Of a stretch of 64,000 nt of DNA, positions 27,414-35,539 are shown in pieces. Both the position numbers and the translations under genes were made by a program. Source of the stretch: CAIWHR01 sp963836265 (GTDB lineage: Bacteria; Pseudomonadota; Gammaproteobacteria; Burkholderiales; Casimicrobiaceae). Under the pieces are notes generated by a model. That model saw only the letters and a program-made list of their open reading frames with translations. It was not told where the DNA came from and did no database searches. The stretch covers positions 47,759-111,758 of the forward strand of contig CAWIIO010000011.1 of NCBI GenBank assembly GCA_963836265.1, in the 5' to 3' direction. Every line of letters starts with the position of its first letter. Position 1 is the first letter of the stretch.

Positions 27414-27482
27414 TTCACGGCGCCACCGACGCCGTCCGATCCGCTCCTTCGACGACCCACGCAGGCTGAAGCCAGACCCCTC

Positions 27483-28691
27483 ATGTCGCTGAACGATCCC
27501 CAATGGGGCAAGCGCGGCAGCAGCGGACCGCCCGATCTCGACGAGATCTGGCGCAACGTCAATCGCCGCATCAACGAGATCTTCGGCCGCAAGGGCGGCG
27601 GCGACGAGGGCCCGCCCACGCCCGGCGGCGGCGGGCGTCCGCGCCTGCCCGTATCGGGGGCGTGGATTCTCGTCGCGCTGATCCTGGTGGTGTGGCTCGC
27701 GAGCGGCTTCTACATCGTCGACGAGGGCCGCCGCGGCGTGGTCACGCGCTTCGGCAAATACACCGAGACGACGCAGCCGGGCGCCCGCTGGCATCTGCCG
27801 TTTCCGATCGAGGAGAAGGAGCTCGTCGATTTCTCGCAGGTCCGCACCGTCGAGGTCGGCTACCGCAACACGCCGAAGAACAGGCGCGAAAACGAAGCGC
27901 TGATGCTGACCGATGACGAGAACATCATCGACATCCAGTTCGCCGTCCAGTACAACCTCAAGAGCGCCGAAGAGTACCTGTTCAACGTCCGCAAGCCCGA
28001 CCAGATCGTCCAGTTCATCGCGCAGACGGCGATGGGCGAGGTCGTGGGCAAGGCGAAGATGGACTTCGTGCTCTACGAGGGCCGCGAGCAGATCGCCAAG
28101 TCCGCCGAGAAGCTGATGCAGGAGATGCTCGACCGCTACGGGACCGGCGTCTACGTGCAGAAGGTGACGCTGCAGAGCGTGCAGCCGCCGGACAAGGTTC
28201 AGGCCGCGTTCGACGACGCGGTGAAGGCCGGGCAGGACCGCGAGCGCTTCCGCAACGAGGGCCAGGCCTATGCGAACGACGTCGTCCCCCGCGCGCGCGG
28301 CAATGCGGCGCGCCTGCTCGAGGAAGCCAACGGCTATCTCGCTTCGGTGGTCCAGAAGGCCGAGGGCGACGCTTCCCGTTTTCGGCAGATCCTCACCGAG
28401 TACGCGAAGGCGCCGGCGGTCACCCGCGAGCGCCTCTACATCGACATGATGCAGTCGATCCTCGGCAACACCAGCAAGGTGATGATCGACCAGAAGGCGG
28501 GGAGCAACCTGCTCTACCTGCCGCTCGACAAGCTGCTCCAGCAGAGCGCGCCTGCGGCGGCGACGGCGCCCGGGCCGGACCTTCCGGCGGGAAGGCAATC
28601 GACGCCGCCCGCGCCCGAGGCCTCGTTGACGCTCGATCCGGGGCGCTCGCGCGAGGCGCTGCGCAACCGCGATCCGCGGGAATCGCGATGA
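27483..28691 (+). CDS. hflK: FtsH protease modulator HflK
   Basis: Inner-membrane SPFH-family protein that with HflC forms a cage around FtsH and limits its proteolysis. 402 residues. A Gly/Pro-rich cytoplasmic start (MSLNDPQWGKRGSSGPPDLD) precedes one transmembrane helix (AWILVALILVVWLASGFYIV, about 60-79). The SPFH domain follows (GVVTRFGKYTETTQPGARWH, LTDDENIIDIQFAVQYNLKS). The C-terminal coiled coil and Pro-rich tail are present. The stop overlaps the hflC ATG by four bases. Confidence 0.96.
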   Translation: MSLNDPQWGKRGSSGPPDLDEIWRNVNRRINEIFGRKGGGDEGPPTPGGGGRPRLPVSGAWILVALILVVWLASGFYIVDEGRRGVVTRFGKYTETTQPGARWHLPFPIEEKELVDFSQVRTVEVGYRNTPKNRRENEALMLTDDENIIDIQFAVQYNLKSAEEYLFNVRKPDQIVQFIAQTAMGEVVGKAKMDFVLYEGREQIAKSAEKLMQEMLDRYGTGVYVQKVTLQSVQPPDKVQAAFDDAVKAGQDRERFRNEGQAYANDVVPRARGNAARLLEEANGYLASVVQKAEGDASRFRQILTEYAKAPAVTRERLYIDMMQSILGNTSKVMIDQKAGSNLLYLPLDKLLQQSAPAAATAPGPDLPAGRQSTPPAPEASLTLDPGRSREALRNRDPRESR

Positions 28692-29575
28692 AGTTCACGA
28701 TGCCCCTGCTCGCTCTCGTGGTCGCGGTGCTGCTCGTCGCGTCGCAGGCGCTCTACACCGTCGACCAGCGCCAGTACGCGATCAAGTTCCAGCTCGGCGA
28801 AATCGTCGAGACGGAGCCCAACGCCGGGCTGTACACCAAGGTGCCGCTGCTGCAGAACGTGAAGTTCTACGACAAGCGGATCCTGCTGCTCGACAACGCC
28901 GAGCCGGACCGGATCACGACGTCCGAGAAGAAGCCGCTCCTGGTCGACTTCTTCGTCCTCTGGCGGATCACCGACGTCAAGCAGTACTACATCAGCGTCC
29001 AGGGCGACGAGGAGGTCGCGCGGCGCCGGCTGTCGCAGACGGTGCGCGCCAATCTCGCCGAGGAGTTCAACAAGCGAACCGTCCACGAGGCGATTTCAAC
29101 CGAACGCGACAAGATCATGACGACGACGCGGCAGAAGGCCGATGCCGACGCCAAGACGATCGGCGTCGAGATCGTCGACGTCCGCCTGCGCCGCGTCGAG
29201 CTGCCGCCCGACGTGTCCGGACCCGTCTATGCGCGCATGGAATCGGAGCGGCGCCGGGTGGCGAACGAGCTGCGCTCGCTCGGCCAGGCCGAATCCGAGA
29301 AGATCCGCGCCGACGCCGACCGCCAGCGCGAGGTCATCCTTGCCGAAGCCTATCGCCAGGCACAGAAGCTCAAGGGCGAAGGCGATGCCAAGGCCTCGGC
29401 GATCTACGCGCAGGCGTATGGCGCCAATCCCGAGTTCTATGCGTTCTACCGGAGCCTCGAAGCGTACCGGGCGACGTTCCGCAGCCGGAGCGACATGATG
29501 GTGCTCGATCCCGGCTCCGATTTCTTCCGCTACCTGAGAAACCAGGGCGGTGCAGGCGCCAAGGCGCCCAAGTAA
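28688..29575 (+). CDS. hflC: FtsH protease modulator HflC
   Basis: Partner of HflK in the periplasm-facing HflKC complex. 295 residues. An N-terminal membrane helix (LLALVVAVLLVASQALYTVD) is followed by an SPFH domain (QRQYAIKFQLGEIVETEPNA, EKKPLLVDFFVLWRITDVKQ) and a helical region rich in AEA/KGEGDAKASAIYAQAYG. It ends with FRSRSDMMVLDPGSDFFRYL, typical of HflC. Translationally coupled to hflK. Confidence 0.96.
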   Translation: MKFTMPLLALVVAVLLVASQALYTVDQRQYAIKFQLGEIVETEPNAGLYTKVPLLQNVKFYDKRILLLDNAEPDRITTSEKKPLLVDFFVLWRITDVKQYYISVQGDEEVARRRLSQTVRANLAEEFNKRTVHEAISTERDKIMTTTRQKADADAKTIGVEIVDVRLRRVELPPDVSGPVYARMESERRRVANELRSLGQAESEKIRADADRQREVILAEAYRQAQKLKGEGDAKASAIYAQAYGANPEFYAFYRSLEAYRATFRSRSDMMVLDPGSDFFRYLRNQGGAGAKAPK

Positions 29576-29605
29576 CGTCGGGCGGGCGGACGGAGGAGCG
29601 ACGGC

Positions 29606-29797
29606 GTGGCGGATTCGCTGTGGGCGGCGCTCGCGCTGGTCCTCGTCGTCGAGGGCGTGTTGCCCTTCGTCGCGCCGCGCGTGTGGCGCGACAGTTTCCG
29701 CCGCATGGTCCAGCTCACCGACGGCCAGCTTCGCTTCATCGGGCTCGTCTCGATCGTCGTCGGCGTTTGCGCGTTCTGGTTGCTCCGCAATGCGTAA
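29606..29797 (+). CDS. DUF2065 family small membrane protein
   Basis: A 63-residue protein with two transmembrane helices (LWAALALVLVVEGVLPFV and LRFIGLVSIVVGVCAFWLL) joined by a basic loop with RRMVQLTDGQLR. This is the DUF2065 (YjeT-like) family, which is normally found exactly here, after hflC. The start is GTG. Its function is unknown. The stop lies within the first codons of hisZ (eight-base overlap). Confidence 0.88.
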   Translation: MADSLWAALALVLVVEGVLPFVAPRVWRDSFRRMVQLTDGQLRFIGLVSIVVGVCAFWLLRNA

Positions 29798-30752
29798 GTG
29801 GATCCTGCCCGACCTGATCGAGGACCTCCTGCCGGCGGAAGCCGCGCGGATCGAGGCCCTGCGGCGCGCGCTGCTCGATCACTTCCGCGCGAGCGGCTAC
29901 CGGCTCGTGCAGCCACCGCTGGTCGAGCATCTCGATTCGCTGCTGACCGGCACCGGGCGCGATCTCGACCTGCAGACGTTCAAGGTCGTCGATCCGCTGT
30001 CGGGCCGATTGCTCGGCGTGCGCGCCGACATCACGCCCCAGGTCGCGCGCATCGACGCCCATCTGCTGAACGAGCCGGGGACGACCCGCCTGTGCTACGC
30101 GGGAAGCGTGCTGCGCACGACCGCCGGCATCGGCGAAACGCGTGAAGTCGTGCAGATCGGCGCCGAGCTTTTCGGCGAGCCCGGGATCGCCGGCGACTCC
30201 GAAGTCGTCGGGCTGCTGCTGTCCTCGCTCGCGGTCGCGGGCGTGCCCGCGCTGCACCTCGATCTCGGCCATGTCGGCGTCTACCGCGCCTTGGCCGCCG
30301 GCGCGGGCATCGGCGCCAACGGCGAGGACACCGAGCTTTTCGCAGCGCTCCGCGCCAAGGACGCCCCGACCGTCGCCCTGCTCACCGCGCGGCTGCCTGC
30401 CGCGTGGCGCGACGCGCTCAATGCGTTGCCGCTGCTCTACGGGCCCGCGCAGGAAGTCCTCGCCCGCGCCCGCGAGCGGCTGCCCGACACGCCGGCGATC
30501 AGCAACGCGCTCGCCGCGCTGGACGCGCTTGCGCGCTCCGCGCAGCCGCACGTGGAGACGCTGCACATCGATCTCGCCGATCTGCGGGGCTATCATTATC
30601 AGAACGGCGCGATCTTCTCGGTGTTCACCTCCGGCCAGCCGGCGGCGATCGGCAACGGCGGGCGCTACGACGGCATCGGCAAGGCCTTCGGTCGCGCGCG
30701 CCCCGCGACGGGCTTCACGCTCGACCTGCGGCAGCTTGCGAGCGTGGTTTGA
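29790..30752 (+). CDS. hisZ: ATP phosphoribosyltransferase regulatory subunit HisZ
   Basis: HisRS-like protein of 320 residues that lacks the anticodon-binding domain and activates the short form of HisG, the first enzyme of histidine synthesis. It begins MRKWILPDLIEDLLPAEAAR. FKVVDPLSGRLLGVRADITP and VLRTTAGIGETREVVQIGAE replace the tRNA synthetase motifs. The end is GRYDGIGKAFGRARPATGFT followed by DLRQLASV. hisG is not nearby; between hflC and purA is the known betaproteobacterial place for hisZ. The ATG overlaps the DUF2065 gene. Confidence 0.95.
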   Translation: MRKWILPDLIEDLLPAEAARIEALRRALLDHFRASGYRLVQPPLVEHLDSLLTGTGRDLDLQTFKVVDPLSGRLLGVRADITPQVARIDAHLLNEPGTTRLCYAGSVLRTTAGIGETREVVQIGAELFGEPGIAGDSEVVGLLLSSLAVAGVPALHLDLGHVGVYRALAAGAGIGANGEDTELFAALRAKDAPTVALLTARLPAAWRDALNALPLLYGPAQEVLARARERLPDTPAISNALAALDALARSAQPHVETLHIDLADLRGYHYQNGAIFSVFTSGQPAAIGNGGRYDGIGKAFGRARPATGFTLDLRQLASVV

Positions 30753-30793
30753 TCCGGATCACGGTTCGCGAGGGGTCGATGCGGCACGCTGGC

Positions 30794-30868
30794 CGTCATT
30801 CCCGCGAAGGCGGGAATCCAGTGTCTTGCGGCGAAAGTCGCTGGGTCCCCGCCTTCGCGGGGACGACG
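30794..30868. repeat. REP/BIME-like dyad element, copy A
   Basis: 75 bases made of two hairpins, ttcccgcgaaggcgggaa and gtccccgccttcgcggggac, joined by about 25 bases and bounded by cgtca and gacgacg. Near-identical copies lie at 46,646-46,720 and, rearranged, at 54,986-55,093. It fills the gap between hisZ and purA and may end or stabilise the upstream transcript. Confidence 0.85.
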
Positions 30869-30925
30869 AACGTTACTTCGAGCCGACACGCCTTTTCGTG
30901 AAGTCACTTCGTGGAGTCGGGGAGC

Positions 30926-32218
30926 ATGGGGAAGAACGTCGTCGTCATCGGCACCCAGTGGGGCGATGAAGGCAAGGGCAAGATCGTCGACTGGCTGACC
31001 GAGCACGCGCAGGGCGTCGTCCGCTTCCAGGGCGGCCACAACGCGGGCCACACGCTTGTCATCGGCGGCAGGAAGACGGTGCTGCGGCTGATTCCGTCCG
31101 GAATCCTCCACCCCGGCGTGTCGGTGTACATCGGCAACGGCGTCGTGCTGTCGCCCGCGGCCCTGTTGCAGGAGATCGGCGAGCTCGAGGCCGCCAGGGT
31201 CGAAGTGCGCGCGCGCTTGCGGATCTCGCCGGCCTGCCCGCTGGTGATGCCCTACCACGTCGCGCTCGATCAGGCGCGCGAGGGCGCGATGGGCGACGCG
31301 AAGATCGGCACGACCGGCCGCGGCATCGGCCCGGCGTACGAGGACAAGGTCGCGCGGCGCGCGATCAGGCTGCAGGACCTTTTCTATCCCGACCGCTTCA
31401 CCGCCAAGCTCGTCGCCCTGCTCGAGTACCACAACTTCGTGCTGACCCGGTATTTCAAACGCGAAGCCGTGCCGTTCGAGAAGACCCGCGACGAGACGCT
31501 CGCGCTCGCGCCGGCGCTGCAGCCGATGGTCGCCGACGTCGCCGCGTTGCTGCAGGCCGCCCGGGCTCGCGGCGATTCGCTGCTGTTCGAAGGCGCGCAG
31601 GGCGCGCTGCTCGACATCGATCACGGCACCTATCCCTACGTCACGTCGTCGAACTGTCTCGCCGGTGCCGCGGCGCCGGGCGCCGGCGTGGGGCCGGAGT
31701 TTCTCGACTACGTGCTCGGCATCGTCAAGGCCTATACGACGCGCGTGGGCACGGGCCCGTTCCCGACCGAGCTCACCGACGCGGTCGGCGCGGGGTTGGC
31801 GAAGCGCGGCAACGAGTTCGGCTCGGTGACGGGCCGGCCGCGCCGCTGCGGGTGGCTCGACGTGCCCGCGCTCAAGCGCTCGCTCCAGCTCAACGGCGTC
31901 ACGGGCTTGTGCATCACCAAGCTCGACGTGCTCGACGGCCTCGACGAAATCGCGATCTGCACCGGCTACACCGTGCGCGGCGCGCCGCTCGCGCTGTTGC
32001 CTTCCGGTGCCGACGCGGTCGCCGAATGCGTCCCCGTCTACGAGACCGTGCCGGGGTGGAAGGACAGCACCGTCGGCGTGCGGGCGTTCGGCGCCCTTCC
32101 CGCCAACGCGCGCGCGTATCTCGAGCGGATCGAGGCCCTGACCGGCGTCGGCATCGCGATGGTCTCGACCGGCGCCGACCGGACCGAGACGATCGTGCGC
32201 CACCATCCGTTCCAGTGA
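30926..32218 (+). CDS. purA: Adenylosuccinate synthase
   Basis: GTP-dependent enzyme joining IMP and aspartate in AMP synthesis. 430 residues from ATG 30,926. MGKNVVVIGTQWGDEGKGKI contains the GDEGKGK GTP-binding loop, with the catalytic Asp and His in FQGGHNAGHT. GTTGRGIGPAYEDKVARR and TKLDVLDGLDEIAICTGY are family blocks. The phosphoribosyltransferase 80 bases downstream may share its transcript. Confidence 0.97.
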   Translation: MGKNVVVIGTQWGDEGKGKIVDWLTEHAQGVVRFQGGHNAGHTLVIGGRKTVLRLIPSGILHPGVSVYIGNGVVLSPAALLQEIGELEAARVEVRARLRISPACPLVMPYHVALDQAREGAMGDAKIGTTGRGIGPAYEDKVARRAIRLQDLFYPDRFTAKLVALLEYHNFVLTRYFKREAVPFEKTRDETLALAPALQPMVADVAALLQAARARGDSLLFEGAQGALLDIDHGTYPYVTSSNCLAGAAAPGAGVGPEFLDYVLGIVKAYTTRVGTGPFPTELTDAVGAGLAKRGNEFGSVTGRPRRCGWLDVPALKRSLQLNGVTGLCITKLDVLDGLDEIAICTGYTVRGAPLALLPSGADAVAECVPVYETVPGWKDSTVGVRAFGALPANARAYLERIEALTGVGIAMVSTGADRTETIVRHHPFQ

Positions 32219-32299
32219 CGGCGTCCCGGCGCCAGCCGCCCTCGGCGTCGACGCGAATGCGGTCGCAGCGGTTACCCTGACCGGATTTCGCAAGCCCGC

Positions 32300-32809
32300 A
32301 TGCCGAATCTCTACGTCAGCTGGGATCAGTACCACACCCTGGTCGAGCGTCTCGCCCTCGCGGTTCACGACTCGGGCTACGCGTTCAACCAGATCATCTG
32401 CATCGCGCGGGGCGGGATGCGGGTGGGCGACGTGCTGTCGCGGATCTTCGAGCGACCGCTCGCCATCCTGTCGACCCACTCCTATGCGGCCGAAGGCGGC
32501 ACGGTCCGCGGCGAGCTCGTGATCGCCGAGCACATGACGATGAGCTCGCCCCGGCTGGGCGAGCGCGTCCTGCTGGTCGACGACATGGTCGATTCGGGCC
32601 TCACCCTCGCCGCGGTTCACAAGGCGCTGCCCGAACGCTGGCCGGTGATCCGCTCGTGCCGGACGGCGGTGCTGTGGTGGAAGGCCTGTTCGACGTTTCG
32701 GCCCGATTTCTACGTCGACTACCTGGCCGACAATCCGTGGATCCACCAGCCGTTCGAAATCTACGACACGCTGCGTCCCGAGGGATTGAAAGCGCGGCTC
32801 GAGCGATAG
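32300..32809 (+). CDS. Purine phosphoribosyltransferase-type protein
   Basis: A 169-residue type I phosphoribosyltransferase. The PRPP-binding signature is VLLVDDMVDSGLTL (about residue 91 onward), preceded by QIICIARGGMRVGDVLSRIF. The end, DFYVDYLADNPWIHQPFEIY, is a feature of xanthine/hypoxanthine-guanine-type enzymes. It follows purA directly in most betaproteobacteria, which suggests purine salvage in the cytosol, but base specificity cannot be read from the sequence. Confidence 0.85.
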   Translation: MPNLYVSWDQYHTLVERLALAVHDSGYAFNQIICIARGGMRVGDVLSRIFERPLAILSTHSYAAEGGTVRGELVIAEHMTMSSPRLGERVLLVDDMVDSGLTLAAVHKALPERWPVIRSCRTAVLWWKACSTFRPDFYVDYLADNPWIHQPFEIYDTLRPEGLKARLER

Positions 32810-32982
32810 CGCGGGAGAAAAGTTCGTTGTGCTCTGCCGCGCGCATGAATCGGGCCCGCGCCAACCGTGGCGGCGAACCCAAAACGTTGGCGCGAAGATT
32901 GCTTGAGAGCTTGACTCGGATCACTTTTTTATCTGTGCTGGCGGCCGCGCGCCATAATGTGCCCATCCTGGGGAGATTTCTG

Positions 32983-34113
32983 ATGCGAACCCTTCCGCTC
33001 ATCGCCGCGATCGGCGCCGTTCTGGCCTCGATGCCGGCCGCCTTTGCGCAGGACGGCATCACGCCCACGTCGATCCTGATCGGCCAGTCCGCGGCGTTCA
33101 CCGGCCCGGCGGCGCAGCTCGGCATCCAGATGCGCGACGGCGCCAAGCTGTGGTTCGATTACGTGAACGCGCAGGGCGGCGTCAACGGGCGCCGCATCGA
33201 GCTCAAGTCGCGCGACGACCGCTACGAGTCGGACCTCGCCGCCGCCAACACCAGGAAGCTGATCGAGGACGATCGCGTCTTCCTGCTCTTCGCCTACGTC
33301 GGCACGCCGACGAGCAAGGCCGCGCTGCCGATCTTCACCGCGGCGCGCGTTCCGTTCGTCGGGCCCTTCACCGGCGCCGAACTGCTACGCGCGCCGTTCA
33401 ACCGTTACATCTTCAACGTGCGCGCGAGCTATTACGACGAGACCGAGAAGATCGTCGATCACCTGGCCCGGACCGGGGTCAGGAAATTCGCCGTCTTCTA
33501 CCAGGACGACGCCTACGGCCAGGCCGGCCTCGAAGGCGTGAAGCGCGCGCTCGCACGCCGCAACATGCAGCCGATGGCGCTCGCCACGGTCCAGCGCAAC
33601 ACGACCAACGTGGCCGAGGCGGTGAAGACGATCAACGCGGCCGAACCGGAAGCCACGGTGATGATTTCCGCCTATACGTCGATCGCGGCGTTCGTCAAGC
33701 AGATGAAGGCGGCGGGCAGCATCTCGCAGTTCTTCAACGTCTCGTTCGTGGGGAGCAAGGCGCTGGCCGAAGCGCTCGGCCCCGAGGGACGCGGCGTGAT
33801 GATCTCGCAAGTGGTGCCCTACCCGTGGAGCCCGATGGTGCCGATCGTCAAGGAATACCTCGAGTTCGCGAAGCGCGCCAACGTCGACGTCAACTACTCG
33901 AGCCTCGAAGGCTTCATCGCCGCCAAGGTGCTGGTCGAAGGCCTCCGCAAAGCCGGCAAGGAGCCCACGCGCGAGAAGTTCGTCGCCGCGATGGAGTCGA
34001 TCTCCAACCTGGAGATCGGCGGATACCAGGTCCGCTTTTCGCCGGACAACCACAACGGCTCGCAGTACGTCGACCTGTCGATGATCGGGCGTGAAGGGAA
34101 GTTCATTCACTAG
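32983..34113 (+). CDS. ABC transporter substrate-binding protein, branched-chain amino acid (LivK/type I periplasmic) family
   Basis: 376-residue periplasmic receptor. Residues 1-22 are a Sec signal peptide (cleavage after AFA, before QDG). ILIGQSAAFTGPAAQLGIQM and GVNGRRIELKSRDDRYESDL open the first lobe of a type I fold. FAVFYQDDAYGQAGLEGVKR and the C-terminal FSPDNHNGSQYVDLSMIGRE are typical. No permease or ATPase gene is adjacent, so it is an orphan receptor that may work with a remote transporter. Ligands of such proteins range from amino acids to aromatic acids. An AT-rich leader (32,918-32,935) probably holds the promoter. Confidence 0.88.
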   Translation: MRTLPLIAAIGAVLASMPAAFAQDGITPTSILIGQSAAFTGPAAQLGIQMRDGAKLWFDYVNAQGGVNGRRIELKSRDDRYESDLAAANTRKLIEDDRVFLLFAYVGTPTSKAALPIFTAARVPFVGPFTGAELLRAPFNRYIFNVRASYYDETEKIVDHLARTGVRKFAVFYQDDAYGQAGLEGVKRALARRNMQPMALATVQRNTTNVAEAVKTINAAEPEATVMISAYTSIAAFVKQMKAAGSISQFFNVSFVGSKALAEALGPEGRGVMISQVVPYPWSPMVPIVKEYLEFAKRANVDVNYSSLEGFIAAKVLVEGLRKAGKEPTREKFVAAMESISNLEIGGYQVRFSPDNHNGSQYVDLSMIGREGKFIH

Positions 34114-34484
34114 CCCCTTCGGGGCGCCCCGGGGCGACCGGCGCGGCCCCGGTCGGTCCCGCATTTCTGCCGTCCGCACCTTTCCCCCGTCGCGATTGCA
34201 TCCGAGCGCCGGCGAGGCGGTTCGCCCGCCGACGCCTTTGATGCCGCGCATTGCCCTGCGGCCGCAGGCTTCGTCAGCTCGCCCCTTCTGCAGACCACAG
34301 GATCATGACGACCCGTAATTGACCTGTCGGTAGGGTTTACAGCACGACCGCTCGTCGCCGATGGCTTTATGCAAGCAACTGAAATAATGAAGCTTTCCAT
34401 GGTGGCCCAACGCTTGCTTAGCTGACGGACAGGCATGGTGCCGACTATGCCAATAGCATACAAAGACACCAAGGAGGTGCCCGC
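34114..34484. promoter_or_regulatory. Regulatory gap upstream of the first PEP-CTERM gene
   Basis: 371 bases without a gene. The right part is markedly more AT-rich than its surroundings and contains the sigma-54 promoter (34,402-34,418), a leader of about 55 bases and a very strong ribosome site (aaggaggtg, 34,471-34,479). Nothing recognisable lies in 34,114-34,320. Confidence 0.6.
34402..34418 (+). promoter_or_regulatory. Sigma-54 (RpoN) -24/-12 promoter of the PEP-CTERM gene at 34,485
   Basis: The sequence gTGGCccaacgcTTGCt matches YTGGCACGRNNNTTGCW at TGGC (34,403-34,406) and TTGCT (34,414-34,418). The invariant GG and GC are 12 bases apart, start to start. The predicted transcript start is near 34,429. 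PEP-CTERM genes are known RpoN/PrsK-PrsR targets, so an enhancer-binding site should lie upstream; none was identified. Confidence 0.75.
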
Positions 34485-35327
34485 ATGTTGCCGACGACCG
34501 TGGTTTCGCCGAATTGCCGTCATGAAGCCTCCCGCCGCAAGACGGATGCTGCCGAAGGCTCGCCGACCGGCGGTGCCCGATGGACCCGCGCCGCTGCGCT
34601 CGGCGCGTTCGTGCTGTCCTTGGCGGCATCCACATCGGCGGGCGCGGCGGCTTTTACGTTCGACTTCAACAGCCTCGGGGAAGGCGCGAATTCGACGTCG
34701 ATCCACAATTACCTGACGGGGATATTCGGATCGAACGTCGCGGTTTCAGGCGCCAAGGCCACCAAGGCGTACAACGGCGACGGTCACGTCGTCGGTCCCA
34801 CCCTTGGAACTTCCGACGGCGCGACGAGCGCCTCCGACGCGACGCACAACCACGCGAACCCCAAGGATGCGTTCATCATCAACAATGGGCCGAACGACAA
34901 CGCGTTCACCCTCAACTTCGGGTCGTTCCTGATCTACTCGCTCTCGTTCGACTGGGAGATCTTCCCGGACGCGAGCTGCTCCCCGCACTGCGATCCAAAC
35001 GGCTCTCACTGGCCCGACATCGAGTTGTGGGTCGACGGCCACGTGATGGCCTGGTCGAAGATCGCATCTGGCGACATCCACACGACCAACCCGCAGGCGA
35101 TCGGCGTGAGCGGGCAGATCGATATCGCCGGGGGTACGCACTCGCTGACCTTCATGGATTGGCCGGCGGAGATCGGCATCGACAATCTAGTCATCAACGG
35201 CTGCCCGGCGACCGCGCCGGAGTGCCTGCGCAAGCAGGTCCCGGAGCCTTCGTCGCTGCCGCTGGCGACTCTGGCGCTCGGCGCCCTGCTGCTGCTCGCC
35301 CGCCGGCGCAGCGACCCAACCCGCTAG
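34485..35327 (+). CDS. PEP-CTERM sorting domain-containing secreted protein
   Basis: 280-residue exported protein. The C-terminus (252-280) is a complete PEP-CTERM signal: VPEP, a hydrophobic helix (SLPLATLALGALLLLA) and an RRR cluster, which exosortase recognises and cleaves. The mature part, starting near AAAFTFDFNSLGEG, is Asn/Gly/Ser-rich with no known domain except beta-sandwich-like character (FSLSFDWEIFP-type YSLSFDWEIFPDAS, IDIAGGTHSLTFMDWP). The signal peptide is unusual: about 33 polar residues come before the hydrophobic core (AAALGAFVLSLAASTSAG). The start is secure because aaggaggtg lies five bases before the ATG. It is probably an extracellular or EPS-associated protein whose substrate role depends on XrtA at 52.2 kb. 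Confidence 0.85.
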   Translation: MLPTTVVSPNCRHEASRRKTDAAEGSPTGGARWTRAAALGAFVLSLAASTSAGAAAFTFDFNSLGEGANSTSIHNYLTGIFGSNVAVSGAKATKAYNGDGHVVGPTLGTSDGATSASDATHNHANPKDAFIINNGPNDNAFTLNFGSFLIYSLSFDWEIFPDASCSPHCDPNGSHWPDIELWVDGHVMAWSKIASGDIHTTNPQAIGVSGQIDIAGGTHSLTFMDWPAEIGIDNLVINGCPATAPECLRKQVPEPSSLPLATLALGALLLLARRRSDPTR

Positions 35328-35539
35328 CGTTAGGGGCTCGCGTCAAACCGCGCGCGCGGGCGCGGCCGGCGCGCGGTGCGGGTCCCGGGTTCTTGTCCGC
35401 TTCCGGGTGCGACGCCCGGAAAGCCGCGGCCGCGGCATAATAGCCGCGAGCCGCCCGGCGCCCCCACCGACGGTTCCGGCATTCGGCTTCATTCCGGTCG
35501 TCCGGTGGCGGCGCCGTGCGCGCGCGCGCCAAAGCGTTC

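Noticed and set aside
26121..28598. 825-codon open frame on the minus strand
   Set aside because: Antisense to hflX and hflK; the same GC-driven effect.
21037..30752. Two histidyl-tRNA synthetase genes
   Set aside because: The second copy (29,790-30,752) lacks the catalytic motifs and anticodon domain; it is HisZ, the regulatory subunit for HisG.
30665..32746. 693-codon open frame on the minus strand
   Set aside because: Antisense to purA and the phosphoribosyltransferase; no motif or ribosome site.
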